This document shows positions 1 to 4,523 of a stretch of DNA of 9,009 nt, in pieces. Made by a program: the position numbers and the translations under genes. Origin of the DNA: Acidocella sp. (GTDB taxonomy: Bacteria; Pseudomonadota; Alphaproteobacteria; Acetobacterales; Acetobacteraceae); NCBI GenBank assembly GCA_029077775.1, contig JAQNCU010000098.1, positions 1 to 9,009 on the forward strand, written 5' to 3'. The notes under the pieces were generated by a model that did no database searches, was not told where the DNA came from, and was given only the letters and a program-made list of their open reading frames with translations. Every line of letters starts with the position of its first letter. The first letter of the stretch is position 1.

Positions 1-34
1 AAAAAAAGCGGCGCAAAAAACTTTTGTTATGCCG
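1..34 (-). terminator. Candidate intrinsic terminator of aroQ-accB-accC
   Basis: On the minus strand, the stem formed by 34-30 and 13-9 (CGGCA against CGCCG, with one A-C mismatch) continues inward through U-G and A-U pairs, and is followed after one base by seven U residues (positions 7-1). This has the shape of a rho-independent terminator and lies about 160 nt past the accC stop. The equivalent stem in the right copy is fully paired at the position mismatched here, so this one may be somewhat weaker. It is the last hairpin of the repeat. Confidence 0.5.
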
Positions 35-82
35 GTGCCGGGTTTCTGGAACCCCAATGGCCCAGATTAATAATGTTTTTTT

Positions 83-108
83 GCTTCTTTTTGTTCACAA
101 AAAGAAGC
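83..108. repeat. Perfect 26-nt palindrome, hairpin 1 of the repeat
   Basis: Arms GCTTCTTTTTGT and ACAAAAAGAAGC enclose the two bases TC. The same palindrome, with GA in the centre, is at 4356-4381. Neither strand has a U run directly after it (the T run precedes it on the plus strand), so by itself it is not a classical terminator. Possible roles are a processing or stability hairpin in the 3' UTR, or a cruciform; the sequence does not decide. Confidence 0.8.
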
Positions 109-165
109 GCTTGCTGCCCGCAAAGAGTCATTCTTTAGGCCAGCTGGTATTACAGACGTCTTTTT

Positions 166-192
166 GCTTCTTTTTCTTCAGAAAAAAAGTGC
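166..192 (-). repeat. Degenerate extra copy of hairpin 1 after accC
   Basis: Directly after the accC stop, this stretch repeats the pattern of the 83-108 palindrome: GCTTCTTTTT, then a short loop with TTCA, then an A-run and GTGC. It is preceded, as is 83-108, by a T run. The arms pair only imperfectly. It looks like a decayed partial duplicate of the repeat's first hairpin, giving accC two such structures in tandem in its 3' UTR. Confidence 0.5.
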
Positions 193-1533
193 TTACGTTT
201 CAGCCACGAAGCGTTCCAGCCAGTGGATTGTGTAATCCCCGGCCATGAATTGGGGGTCTGCGAGGATGCGTTCATGCAGGGGGATGGTGGTTTTGATCCC
301 GGTGATGACAAATTCCCGTAGGGCGCGGCGCATGCGGGCGACGGCTTCCTCGCGAGTGCGGCCATGGGTGATCAGCTTGGCGATGAGTGAGTCGTAATGC
401 GGGGGCACGCGATAGCCGGCGAACAGGGCTGAATCCACCCGCACGCCAAGCCCGCCGGGCGGGTGGAACACGTCCACGCGGCCAGGGGAGGGCGCGAAGG
501 TTTCGGGGTCTTCCGCCGTGATCCGGCATTCGATGGCGTGGCCGGAGAAATGGATATCGGCCTGGGTATAGCCCAAAGGCTCACCGGCGGCGATGCGGAT
601 TTGCTCATGCACCAGGTCGATGCCGGAGATCATCTCCGAGACCGGGTGTTCCACCTGGAGCCTGGTGTTCATCTCGATGAACGAAAATTGCTCGTCCTGG
701 TATAAAAATTCGAGCGTACCGGCGTTGCGGTACCCGATTTGTTTCAAGGCCGATGTGACCGTTTTGCCCAAAGCGTCACGCTGTGCGGCGCTGATGATGG
801 GCGAGCCTGCTTCCTCGAGCAGTTTTTGGTGGCGGCGCTGGAGCGAGCAATCCCGCTCGCCGATATGCACCACCTCGCCCTGCGTGTCGGCAAGGATTTG
901 CAGCTCGATATGGCGGGGTTTATCGAGGTATTTTTCCATATAGACGGCGTTATTGCCAAAAGCGGCACCGGCCTCGGCGCGCGCTTCCATAAAGGCGGCT
1001 TCAAGCTCCGATTCGTTTTGTGCCACTTTCATGCCGCGCCCGCCGCCACCGGCCGCGGCTTTAATCAGCACCGGGTATTTTATGCGCGCGGCGGTCTCGC
1101 GCGCCTCAGCCACGGTGCCGATCTCCCCGGCGGAGCCAGGGACCAGCGGCACGCCGAGCCCGGCCATGGTGGTTTTGGCGGTGATCTTGTCGCCCATCAT
1201 GCGGATATGCGCTGCGGTGGGGCCGATGAAGACCAAATTATGGGCTTCCACCATTTCAGCGAAATCGGCGTTTTCTGAGAGAAACCCATAGCCGGGATGG
1301 ATCGCCTCGGCCCCGGTGATCAGCGCGGCAGACAGGATCGACGGCATGTTGAGGTATGAATCCCGCGCCGGGGGTGGGCCGATGCACACGCTCTCATCGG
1401 CCAGGCGCACATGCATGGCGTCGGTATCGGCTGTGGAATGCACGGCGACGGTGGCGATGCCGAGTTCCCGGCAGGCGCGCTGGATACGCAGCGCGATCTC
1501 GCCACGGTTGGCGATCAGGATTTTTTTAAACAA
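193..1533 (-). CDS. accC: Acetyl-CoA carboxylase, biotin carboxylase subunit
   Basis: AccC uses ATP and bicarbonate to carboxylate the biotin carried by AccB, the first half-reaction of acetyl-CoA carboxylase, which feeds malonyl-CoA to fatty-acid synthesis in the cytoplasm. At 446 residues it is full length (E. coli 449). Visible are the N-terminal biotin carboxylase fold opening FKKILIANRGEIA, the ATP-grasp lysine K158 and glycine loop GGGGRGM (162-168), H208, the catalytic K237 in RRHQKLLEEAGSP, and EMNTRLQVEHPVSE (287-300) with the metal ligand E287, N289 and R291; the C-terminal domain follows. The start is TTG: an in-frame TGA lies seven codons upstream (1552-1554) with no ATG between, and FKKILIANRGE is the normal family N-terminus. 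No clear Shine-Dalgarno is seen, so translation may depend on accB 28 bp upstream. It is the last gene of aroQ-accB-accC. The ACT carboxyltransferase genes are not in the window. Confidence 0.97.
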   Translation of the reverse strand: MFKKILIANRGEIALRIQRACRELGIATVAVHSTADTDAMHVRLADESVCIGPPPARDSYLNMPSILSAALITGAEAIHPGYGFLSENADFAEMVEAHNLVFIGPTAAHIRMMGDKITAKTTMAGLGVPLVPGSAGEIGTVAEARETAARIKYPVLIKAAAGGGGRGMKVAQNESELEAAFMEARAEAGAAFGNNAVYMEKYLDKPRHIELQILADTQGEVVHIGERDCSLQRRHQKLLEEAGSPIISAAQRDALGKTVTSALKQIGYRNAGTLEFLYQDEQFSFIEMNTRLQVEHPVSEMISGIDLVHEQIRIAAGEPLGYTQADIHFSGHAIECRITAEDPETFAPSPGRVDVFHPPGGLGVRVDSALFAGYRVPPHYDSLIAKLITHGRTREEAVARMRRALREFVITGIKTTIPLHERILADPQFMAGDYTIHWLERFVAET

Positions 1534-1561
1534 TGGGGCGGCTTTTGTGGGTCAAGATTTG

Positions 1562-2020
1562 TTATTCAATGATCAGCAGAGGCTCGTCGAACTCAACCGG
1601 CGCGCCGGGTTGCACGAGGATCTGTGTCACAATGCCGGATTTCGGGGCCTTGATCTGGTTGAAGGTCTTCATCGCCTCGATGAGCAAAAGGGTTGCCCCG
1701 GCATCAACGCTCTGGCCGATGGTAACATAGGGGGCGGCACCCGGCTCAGCGGCGAGATACGCAACGCCGACCATCGGGCTTTTCACCACGCCGGGGTGGC
1801 GGGCCGGGTCGGCCTTGGGGGTGTCGGCGCTGACGGGCAGGCTCACGGAAATGGGGGTGGCGGCCATCGCCGGGGCGGCGGCGACGGTGTGAACCTGGGT
1901 GATCTCCCGCGCCAAGCGCAGGCGGCGGTCGCCCTCTACGAGTTCGATCTCGGATAAGCCGGTCTTGTTGATCAGCTCGGCCAGGACGCGCAGGGCTTCG
2001 GGGTCGAAGGAGAGGCTCAT
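1562..2020 (-). CDS. accB: Acetyl-CoA carboxylase, biotin carboxyl carrier protein
   Basis: AccB carries the biotin that shuttles CO2 between AccC and the carboxyltransferase. At 152 residues it has the usual BCCP plan: an N-terminal region (about 1-42) for association with AccC, a flexible Ala/Pro/Ser-rich linker (about 45-75), and a C-terminal biotinyl/lipoyl domain (about 76-152). The biotinylated lysine is K118 in EAMKTFNQI; the commoner wording is EAMKMMN, but Ala-Met-Lys is intact. The domain ends in the typical PVEFDEPLLIIE. The ATG overlaps the aroQ stop by four bases (ATGA, 2017-2020), indicating translational coupling, and accC follows after 28 bp. The order aroQ-accB-accC is widespread in proteobacteria. 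Confidence 0.97.
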   Translation of the reverse strand: MSLSFDPEALRVLAELINKTGLSEIELVEGDRRLRLAREITQVHTVAAAPAMAATPISVSLPVSADTPKADPARHPGVVKSPMVGVAYLAAEPGAAPYVTIGQSVDAGATLLLIEAMKTFNQIKAPKSGIVTQILVQPGAPVEFDEPLLIIE

Positions 2021-2466
2021 TGATCTTCTTCCAGGATGTCGGACAAGGCGATAAGCGCCAGCCTATAGCCCGCAAAGCCCAGCCCGCAAATAACGCCGTC
2101 GGCGGCCAGCGAGACATAAGAGTGATGGCGGAACGCCTCACGCTTATGGATGTTCGAGAGATGCACTTCCAGAACCGGGATATCGAGGGCCTGGATGGCG
2201 TCCATAAGCGCGATGGAGGTGTGCGAATAGGCAGCCGGGTTGATGATCAGCCCGGCGGCGCGGTTTTGGGCCTCATGCACCCATGAGATCAGCTCGCCCT
2301 CGATGTTGCTCTGGCGGAAATCAATGGCAAGCCCGAGGCCCTCAGCGGTCTCGGCGCATAATGTCTCCAACCCGTCGAGCGTGCCTGTGCCGTAAATCTC
2401 CGGCTCGCGCGTGCCGAGCAGGTTGAGGTTGGGGCCGTTCAGGACGAGGATCAGGGGTGCGGACAT
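2017..2466 (-). CDS. aroQ: 3-dehydroquinate dehydratase, type II
   Basis: AroQ dehydrates 3-dehydroquinate to 3-dehydroshikimate, step three of the shikimate pathway, as a cytoplasmic dodecamer of small flavodoxin-like subunits. The 149 residues match the type II family length. The N-terminal NGPNLNLLGTREPEIYG (10-26) carries the lid arginine R20 and the catalytic tyrosine Y25. INPAAYSHTS (75-84) holds the active-site N76, and EVHLSNIHKREAFRHHS holds catalytic H102 and the substrate-binding R113. CGLGFAGYRLAL near the end is also typical. It is the first gene of the minus-strand operon; its stop overlaps the accB start (ATGA). The leader up to the divergent thiS is only 104 bp and contains a dyad at 2507-2538. 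No strong Shine-Dalgarno precedes the ATG. Confidence 0.97.
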   Translation of the reverse strand: MSAPLILVLNGPNLNLLGTREPEIYGTGTLDGLETLCAETAEGLGLAIDFRQSNIEGELISWVHEAQNRAAGLIINPAAYSHTSIALMDAIQALDIPVLEVHLSNIHKREAFRHHSYVSLAADGVICGLGFAGYRLALIALSDILEEDQ

Positions 2467-2506
2467 TAACGCTGGGCTAGCACAGGGGAATCGAACTCGC
2501 CAAATC

Positions 2507-2538
2507 CAAGGCCAACCCGGCCAGACGGGCTGGCCTTG
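2507..2538. promoter_or_regulatory. Centred dyad in aroQ/thiS divergent region
   Basis: An eight-base inverted repeat, CAAGGCCA (2507-2514) and TGGCCTTG (2531-2538), encloses a second one, CCCG (2516-2519) and CGGG (2526-2529), with only one unmatched pair between them and a six-base loop. The dyad sits almost exactly midway between the aroQ and thiS starts, 40 bp upstream of aroQ and 32 bp upstream of thiS. That position fits an operator shared by two divergent promoters; a hairpin in either leader transcript is the alternative. No known regulator site or TPP riboswitch (no CUGAGA element) is recognised. Confidence 0.4.
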
Positions 2539-2564
2539 CGAGGGCCGGGGTGCCGGGCGATATT
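2536..2564 (+). promoter_or_regulatory. Possible sigma-70 type promoter for thiS
   Basis: TTGCGA (2536-2541) and GATATT (2559-2564) each match four of six consensus bases and are separated by exactly 17 bases. A start site about seven bases after the -10 box would fall at or next to the ATG at 2571, predicting a leaderless or nearly leaderless thiS message; that would fit the lack of a good Shine-Dalgarno. The -35 box overlaps the right arm of the dyad. Matches this weak also occur by chance, so this is a suggestion only. Confidence 0.25.
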
Positions 2565-2570
2565 GCGACC

Positions 2571-2792
2571 ATGAATGGGACCTCGGAGCCGATTAATGTG
2601 TTGGTCAATGGCGCGCCTGTGGCGGCGGCGGCGGGGGTCAGCCTGGCCGGGCTGATCGCCCAGTTGGGGCTTGATACGCGCAAGGTGGCGGTGGAGCGTA
2701 ACCGCGAGATCGTGCCACGCTCGGGATATCAGGCGGTGATGCTGTCACAAGCCGACGAGATCGAGATCGTGCATTTTATCGGCGGGGGCTGA
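2571..2792 (+). CDS. thiS: Sulfur carrier protein ThiS
   Basis: ThiS is the small ubiquitin-like protein that carries sulfur as a C-terminal thiocarboxylate and hands it to ThiG for building the thiazole of thiamine. The 73 residues show the family pattern: a beta-grasp start INVLVNGAPV, a central LGLDTRKVAVERNREIVPRS, and the C-terminal VHFIGGG, whose last two glycines are the functional tail that is adenylated and thiocarboxylated. ATG at 2571 was chosen; GTG at 2550 would add seven residues, and GTG at 2598 would give a start closer to typical ThiS proteins. thiG follows immediately. The sulfur-loading enzyme (ThiF-type) and ThiO/ThiE/ThiC are not in the window. Confidence 0.93.
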   Translation: MNGTSEPINVLVNGAPVAAAAGVSLAGLIAQLGLDTRKVAVERNREIVPRSGYQAVMLSQADEIEIVHFIGGG

Positions 2793-2795
2793 GTG

Positions 2796-3587
2796 ATGGA
2801 CGGTATGAAGCAGGCCGATGAGGGGTGGAGCGTTGCCGGGCGCAAATTCATCTCGCGGCTGGTCGTCGGGACGGGTAAATATAAAGACTTGCCGACCACG
2901 GCGGCGGCGATCGAGGCCTCGGGGGCTGAGATGGTCACGGTGGCGGTGCGGCGGGTGAATTTGTCGGACCCCGCGGCGCCGATGTTGCAGGATTATGTGA
3001 GCCCCGGACGCTATACCTATTTGCCCAATACCGCCGGGTGTTTCACCGCCGACCAGGCGGTGCGCACGCTGCGGCTGGCGCGGGAGGCGGGCGGCTGGAA
3101 CCTCGTGAAGCTGGAGGTACTTGGCCCCGCCCCCACCTTGTACCCGGACATGCAAGGCACGTTCGAGGCGGCGGCGGCGCTGATCGCCGATGGGTTCGAC
3201 GTGATGGTGTATTGTGCCGATGACCCGATCGCCGCCAAACGGCTGGAGGAGATGGGTTGCGTTGCCATCATGCCGCTCGGCGCGCCGATCGGCTCCGGGC
3301 TTGGCGTACAGAACCCGCTGATGATCAAGATGATCATCGAGAATGCCCGCGTGCCCGTGCTGATCGATGCGGGCGTCGGTACCGCGCATGACGCGGCTTT
3401 TGCCATGGAACTGGGCTGCGATGCCGTGCTGGTGAATTCCGCCATCGCCATGGCCGATGACCCGGTGTTGATGGCGCGCGCCATGGCGGCGGGTGTGGCG
3501 GCGGGGCGGCTGGCCTACCGCGCCGGGCGGATGCCAAGGCGGGATGCGGCCAGCGCCTCCAGCCCCATGACCGGGCTGATCCGTTGA
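2796..3587 (+). CDS. thiG: Thiazole synthase ThiG
   Basis: ThiG condenses 1-deoxyxylulose 5-phosphate, dehydroglycine and ThiS thiocarboxylate sulfur into the thiazole phosphate of thiamine. It is a TIM barrel, and nearly every family signature is present: SRLVVGTGKY, MVTVAVRRVN, LPNTAGCFTADQAVRTLRLA, the Schiff-base lysine in LVKLEVLG (residue 105 from this start), VMVYCADDPIAAKRLE, IMPLGAPIGSGLG, and VLIDAGVGTAHDAAFAMELG for phosphate binding; it ends AGRMPRRDAA. Length is about 263 residues, normal for the family. The start could also be GTG at 2793, abutting the thiS stop, or ATG at 2805; ATG 2796 is preferred because the G5 run at 2784-2788, which also encodes the ThiS glycine tail, lies at Shine-Dalgarno distance. 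Its stop overlaps the next gene's TTG start. Confidence 0.96.
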   Translation: MDGMKQADEGWSVAGRKFISRLVVGTGKYKDLPTTAAAIEASGAEMVTVAVRRVNLSDPAAPMLQDYVSPGRYTYLPNTAGCFTADQAVRTLRLAREAGGWNLVKLEVLGPAPTLYPDMQGTFEAAAALIADGFDVMVYCADDPIAAKRLEEMGCVAIMPLGAPIGSGLGVQNPLMIKMIIENARVPVLIDAGVGTAHDAAFAMELGCDAVLVNSAIAMADDPVLMARAMAAGVAAGRLAYRAGRMPRRDAASASSPMTGLIR

Positions 3588-4192
3588 AGGCGTTGTTTGC
3601 CAAGGGGCCGGAGATTTTCGCGAATTTCATCGCCCCATATCTGGTGTACCAGATGCTCGATGCGCGGTTTGGCGATGTGGATGCGCTCATCGCCTCCGCC
3701 GTGCCGCCTTTGTTGTGGAGTGGCTATGAGCTGGCGCGCACGCGCAGGCTCGATGCGGTCTCGGTGATCGTGGTGAGCGGGATTTTGCTGACCGTGGGGG
3801 CGACCTTCATGGGTGGCTCGGCGCGGCTGATCCAGATGCGCGACGCGCTGGTGACCGGCGCGATCGGCGTGATGTTCCTGGCCACGCTGGCCATGGAAAA
3901 GCCGATGATCTTCTACCTCGCCCGCGCGATGATGGCGCGCGATACGGCCGATGGCGCGGCGGCGTTCGAGGCGATATGGCAACGCCCTGGCGCGCCGCGC
4001 ACCTTCCGCATGATGACGGGCGTATGGGGCGCCGGGCTGGTGCTGCAAACCGCGCTGATGTGCTATCTTGCGTGGATCTGGCCGATTGGGCGGTATTTAT
4101 TGCTCTCGCCGTTCATCTCCTACGGGATTTTCGGCGTGATGATGGTGTGGAGCCTGCGGTATCGCGGCCGTCGCGTTGGCGCCGGGGTCTAA
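3584..4192 (+). CDS. VC0807-family integral membrane protein, function unknown
   Basis: This 202-residue protein resembles the uncharacterised VC0807 family of inner-membrane proteins. Supporting wording is NFIAPYLVYQML (14-25), ASAVPPLLWSGYELARTRRLDAVS (37-60), MGGSARLIQMRDALVTGAIG (76-95) and EKPMIFYLAR (105-114). About six hydrophobic segments can be picked out, near 10-25, 33-48, 58-75, 88-104, 144-164 and 170-190; there is no signal peptide. The arginine-rich loop LARTRRLDA is probably cytoplasmic. The start is TTG, overlapping the thiG stop by four bases (TTGA, 3584-3587), so translation is likely coupled to thiG; a second TTG lies three codons in. It is last in the thiS-thiG operon. 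A link to thiamine precursor transport can be imagined from context only; no catalytic or transport motif is recognised. The family call is from memory of its conserved wording. Confidence 0.8.
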   Translation: MKALFAKGPEIFANFIAPYLVYQMLDARFGDVDALIASAVPPLLWSGYELARTRRLDAVSVIVVSGILLTVGATFMGGSARLIQMRDALVTGAIGVMFLATLAMEKPMIFYLARAMMARDTADGAAAFEAIWQRPGAPRTFRMMTGVWGAGLVLQTALMCYLAWIWPIGRYLLLSPFISYGIFGVMMVWSLRYRGRRVGAGV

Positions 4193-4311
4193 CACCAGTC
4201 GACGTATGATGACTTATCCTCGTAGCCGTTTGGTGTTGCGCGCGCGGCTGGTGGGGCGGCCGCGCGCCGGCAAAGAGCCCGATACCAAGTGTCATTCGTG
4301 ATGACGTGCTC
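4193..4311. other. Gene-free 3' region after thiG operon
   Basis: No credible gene is seen. The stretch contains two degenerate short motifs resembling the start of the downstream repeat, acaccag...tgac (4192-4213) and atacca...atgac (4282-4305); the third, intact version is 4314-4337, inside the repeat. Between the first two lies a strong GC hairpin (4240-4267). Together with the repeat at 4312-4463 and the 60 plain bases 4464-4523, it fills the 331-bp space between the thiG operon and the puuR-like gene. Confidence 0.6.
4240..4267. repeat. Strong GC hairpin after thiG operon
   Basis: GCGCGCGGC (4240-4248) and GCCGCGCGC (4259-4267) form a perfect nine-base GC-only stem with a ten-base loop. 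It lies 48 bases past the stop of the membrane-protein gene. No U run follows, so it is not a classical intrinsic terminator; it could protect the message 3' end or pause polymerase. Confidence 0.6.
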
Positions 4312-4355
4312 TAATACCAGCTGACCTAAAGAATGACTCTTGGCGGGCAGCAAGC

Positions 4356-4381
4356 GCTTCTTTTTGTGAACAAAAAGAAGC
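4356..4381. repeat. Perfect 26-nt palindrome, hairpin 1, right copy
   Basis: The arms are identical to those of 83-108, with centre GA instead of TC as expected for the reverse complement. The palindrome is conserved without change between copies. An A7 run follows in the plus sense, so it is not a terminator for the thiG operon by itself. Confidence 0.8.
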
Positions 4382-4429
4382 AAAAAAACATTATTAATCT
4401 GGGCCATTGGGGTTCCAGAAGCCCGGCAC

Positions 4430-4463
4430 CGGCGTAACAGAAGTTTTTTGCGCCGCTTTTTTT
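4430..4463 (+). terminator. Intrinsic terminator of thiS-thiG-VC0807 operon
   Basis: CGGCGUAA (4430-4437) pairs with UUGCGCCG (4448-4455) in eight consecutive pairs, one of them U-G. After a C-U mismatch two more pairs (A4439-U4446, G4440-U4445) close a four-base loop AAGU. One C then separates the stem from seven T residues (4457-4463). This is a convincing rho-independent terminator, about 240-270 nt past the stop of the last gene. It forms the end of the structured repeat. Confidence 0.65.
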
Positions 4464-4523
4464 CAAAAAAACGGCTGCTGACTTGGATGTGTCACTGTCT
4501 TCGCGGATTGTTATAAGTCCATA

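Larger units (their letters stand above)
1..152 (-). repeat. Left copy of 152-bp structured 3'-end repeat
   Basis: This AT-rich block matches the reverse complement of 4312-4463 at all but five positions (24, 30, 43, 122 and 140). It lies 40 bp beyond the accC stop and, read on the minus strand like accC, begins TAATACCAGCTGGCC and ends in a U7 run at the window edge. It contains a perfect 12-bp-arm palindrome (83-108, 2-base loop), a small GGGUU/AACCC hairpin (40-54) and a terminator-like stem (9-34). Outside it the DNA is clearly GC-rich, so base composition sets it apart. A short ORF reading MAQINNVFLLLFVHKKK runs through it in both copies, but that is just the hairpin translated. The copy may continue beyond the window start. 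It is inferred to be a dispersed intergenic element; no transposase accompanies it. Confidence 0.9.
4312..4463 (+). repeat. Right copy of 152-bp structured 3'-end repeat
   Basis: This is the inverted partner of 1-152, with about 147 of 152 bases identical. Read on the plus strand, which is the sense of the thiS-thiG operon upstream, it begins TAATACCAGCTGACC and ends in T7, exactly as the left copy reads in the sense of accC. In order it contains the 12-bp-arm palindrome (4356-4381), a small hairpin (4410-4414 with 4420-4424) and a terminator stem with a T run (4430-4463). Thus both copies follow an operon in the same functional orientation. It also lies 60 bp past the end of the oppositely oriented puuR-like gene, where it would be read antisense. 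Confidence 0.9.

Noticed and set aside
24..248. Short ORF containing MAQINNVFLLLFVHKKK, with a mirror in the right repeat (4189-4407, minus)
   Set aside because: It is a translation of the palindromic repeat, with no ribosome-binding site and differing continuation in each copy; repetition of the protein follows from repetition of the DNA.
739..1278. Long plus-strand ORFs opposite accC (739-1278, 953-1291, 1316-1957)
   Set aside because: They are antisense shadows in GC-rich DNA of well-supported accC and accB; the proteins show no recognisable domain.
2485..2498. GGGGAATCGAACTC, resembling the T-arm of a minus-strand tRNA
   Set aside because: The flanking bases do not pair into a T-stem (GCGAG against CCCCT) and no acceptor, D or anticodon arms are found nearby.
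2745..3389. Minus-strand ORF opposite thiG, rich in His and Arg
   Set aside because: It is a complementary-frame shadow of thiG, which has all family motifs intact.
1..4463. Composite transposon bounded by terminal inverted repeats
   Set aside because: No transposase or integrase lies inside, the cargo is core metabolism, and the repeats end in transcription-terminator structures oriented with the operons. No target duplication can be tested because the left end is cut by the window.
4453..4474. CCG-C-T7-C-A7-CGG hairpin as a terminator for the puuR-like gene
   Set aside because: On the minus strand no U run follows the hairpin, and the U7 that precedes the A7 has no GC stem directly before it. 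Termination of this gene is left unassigned.
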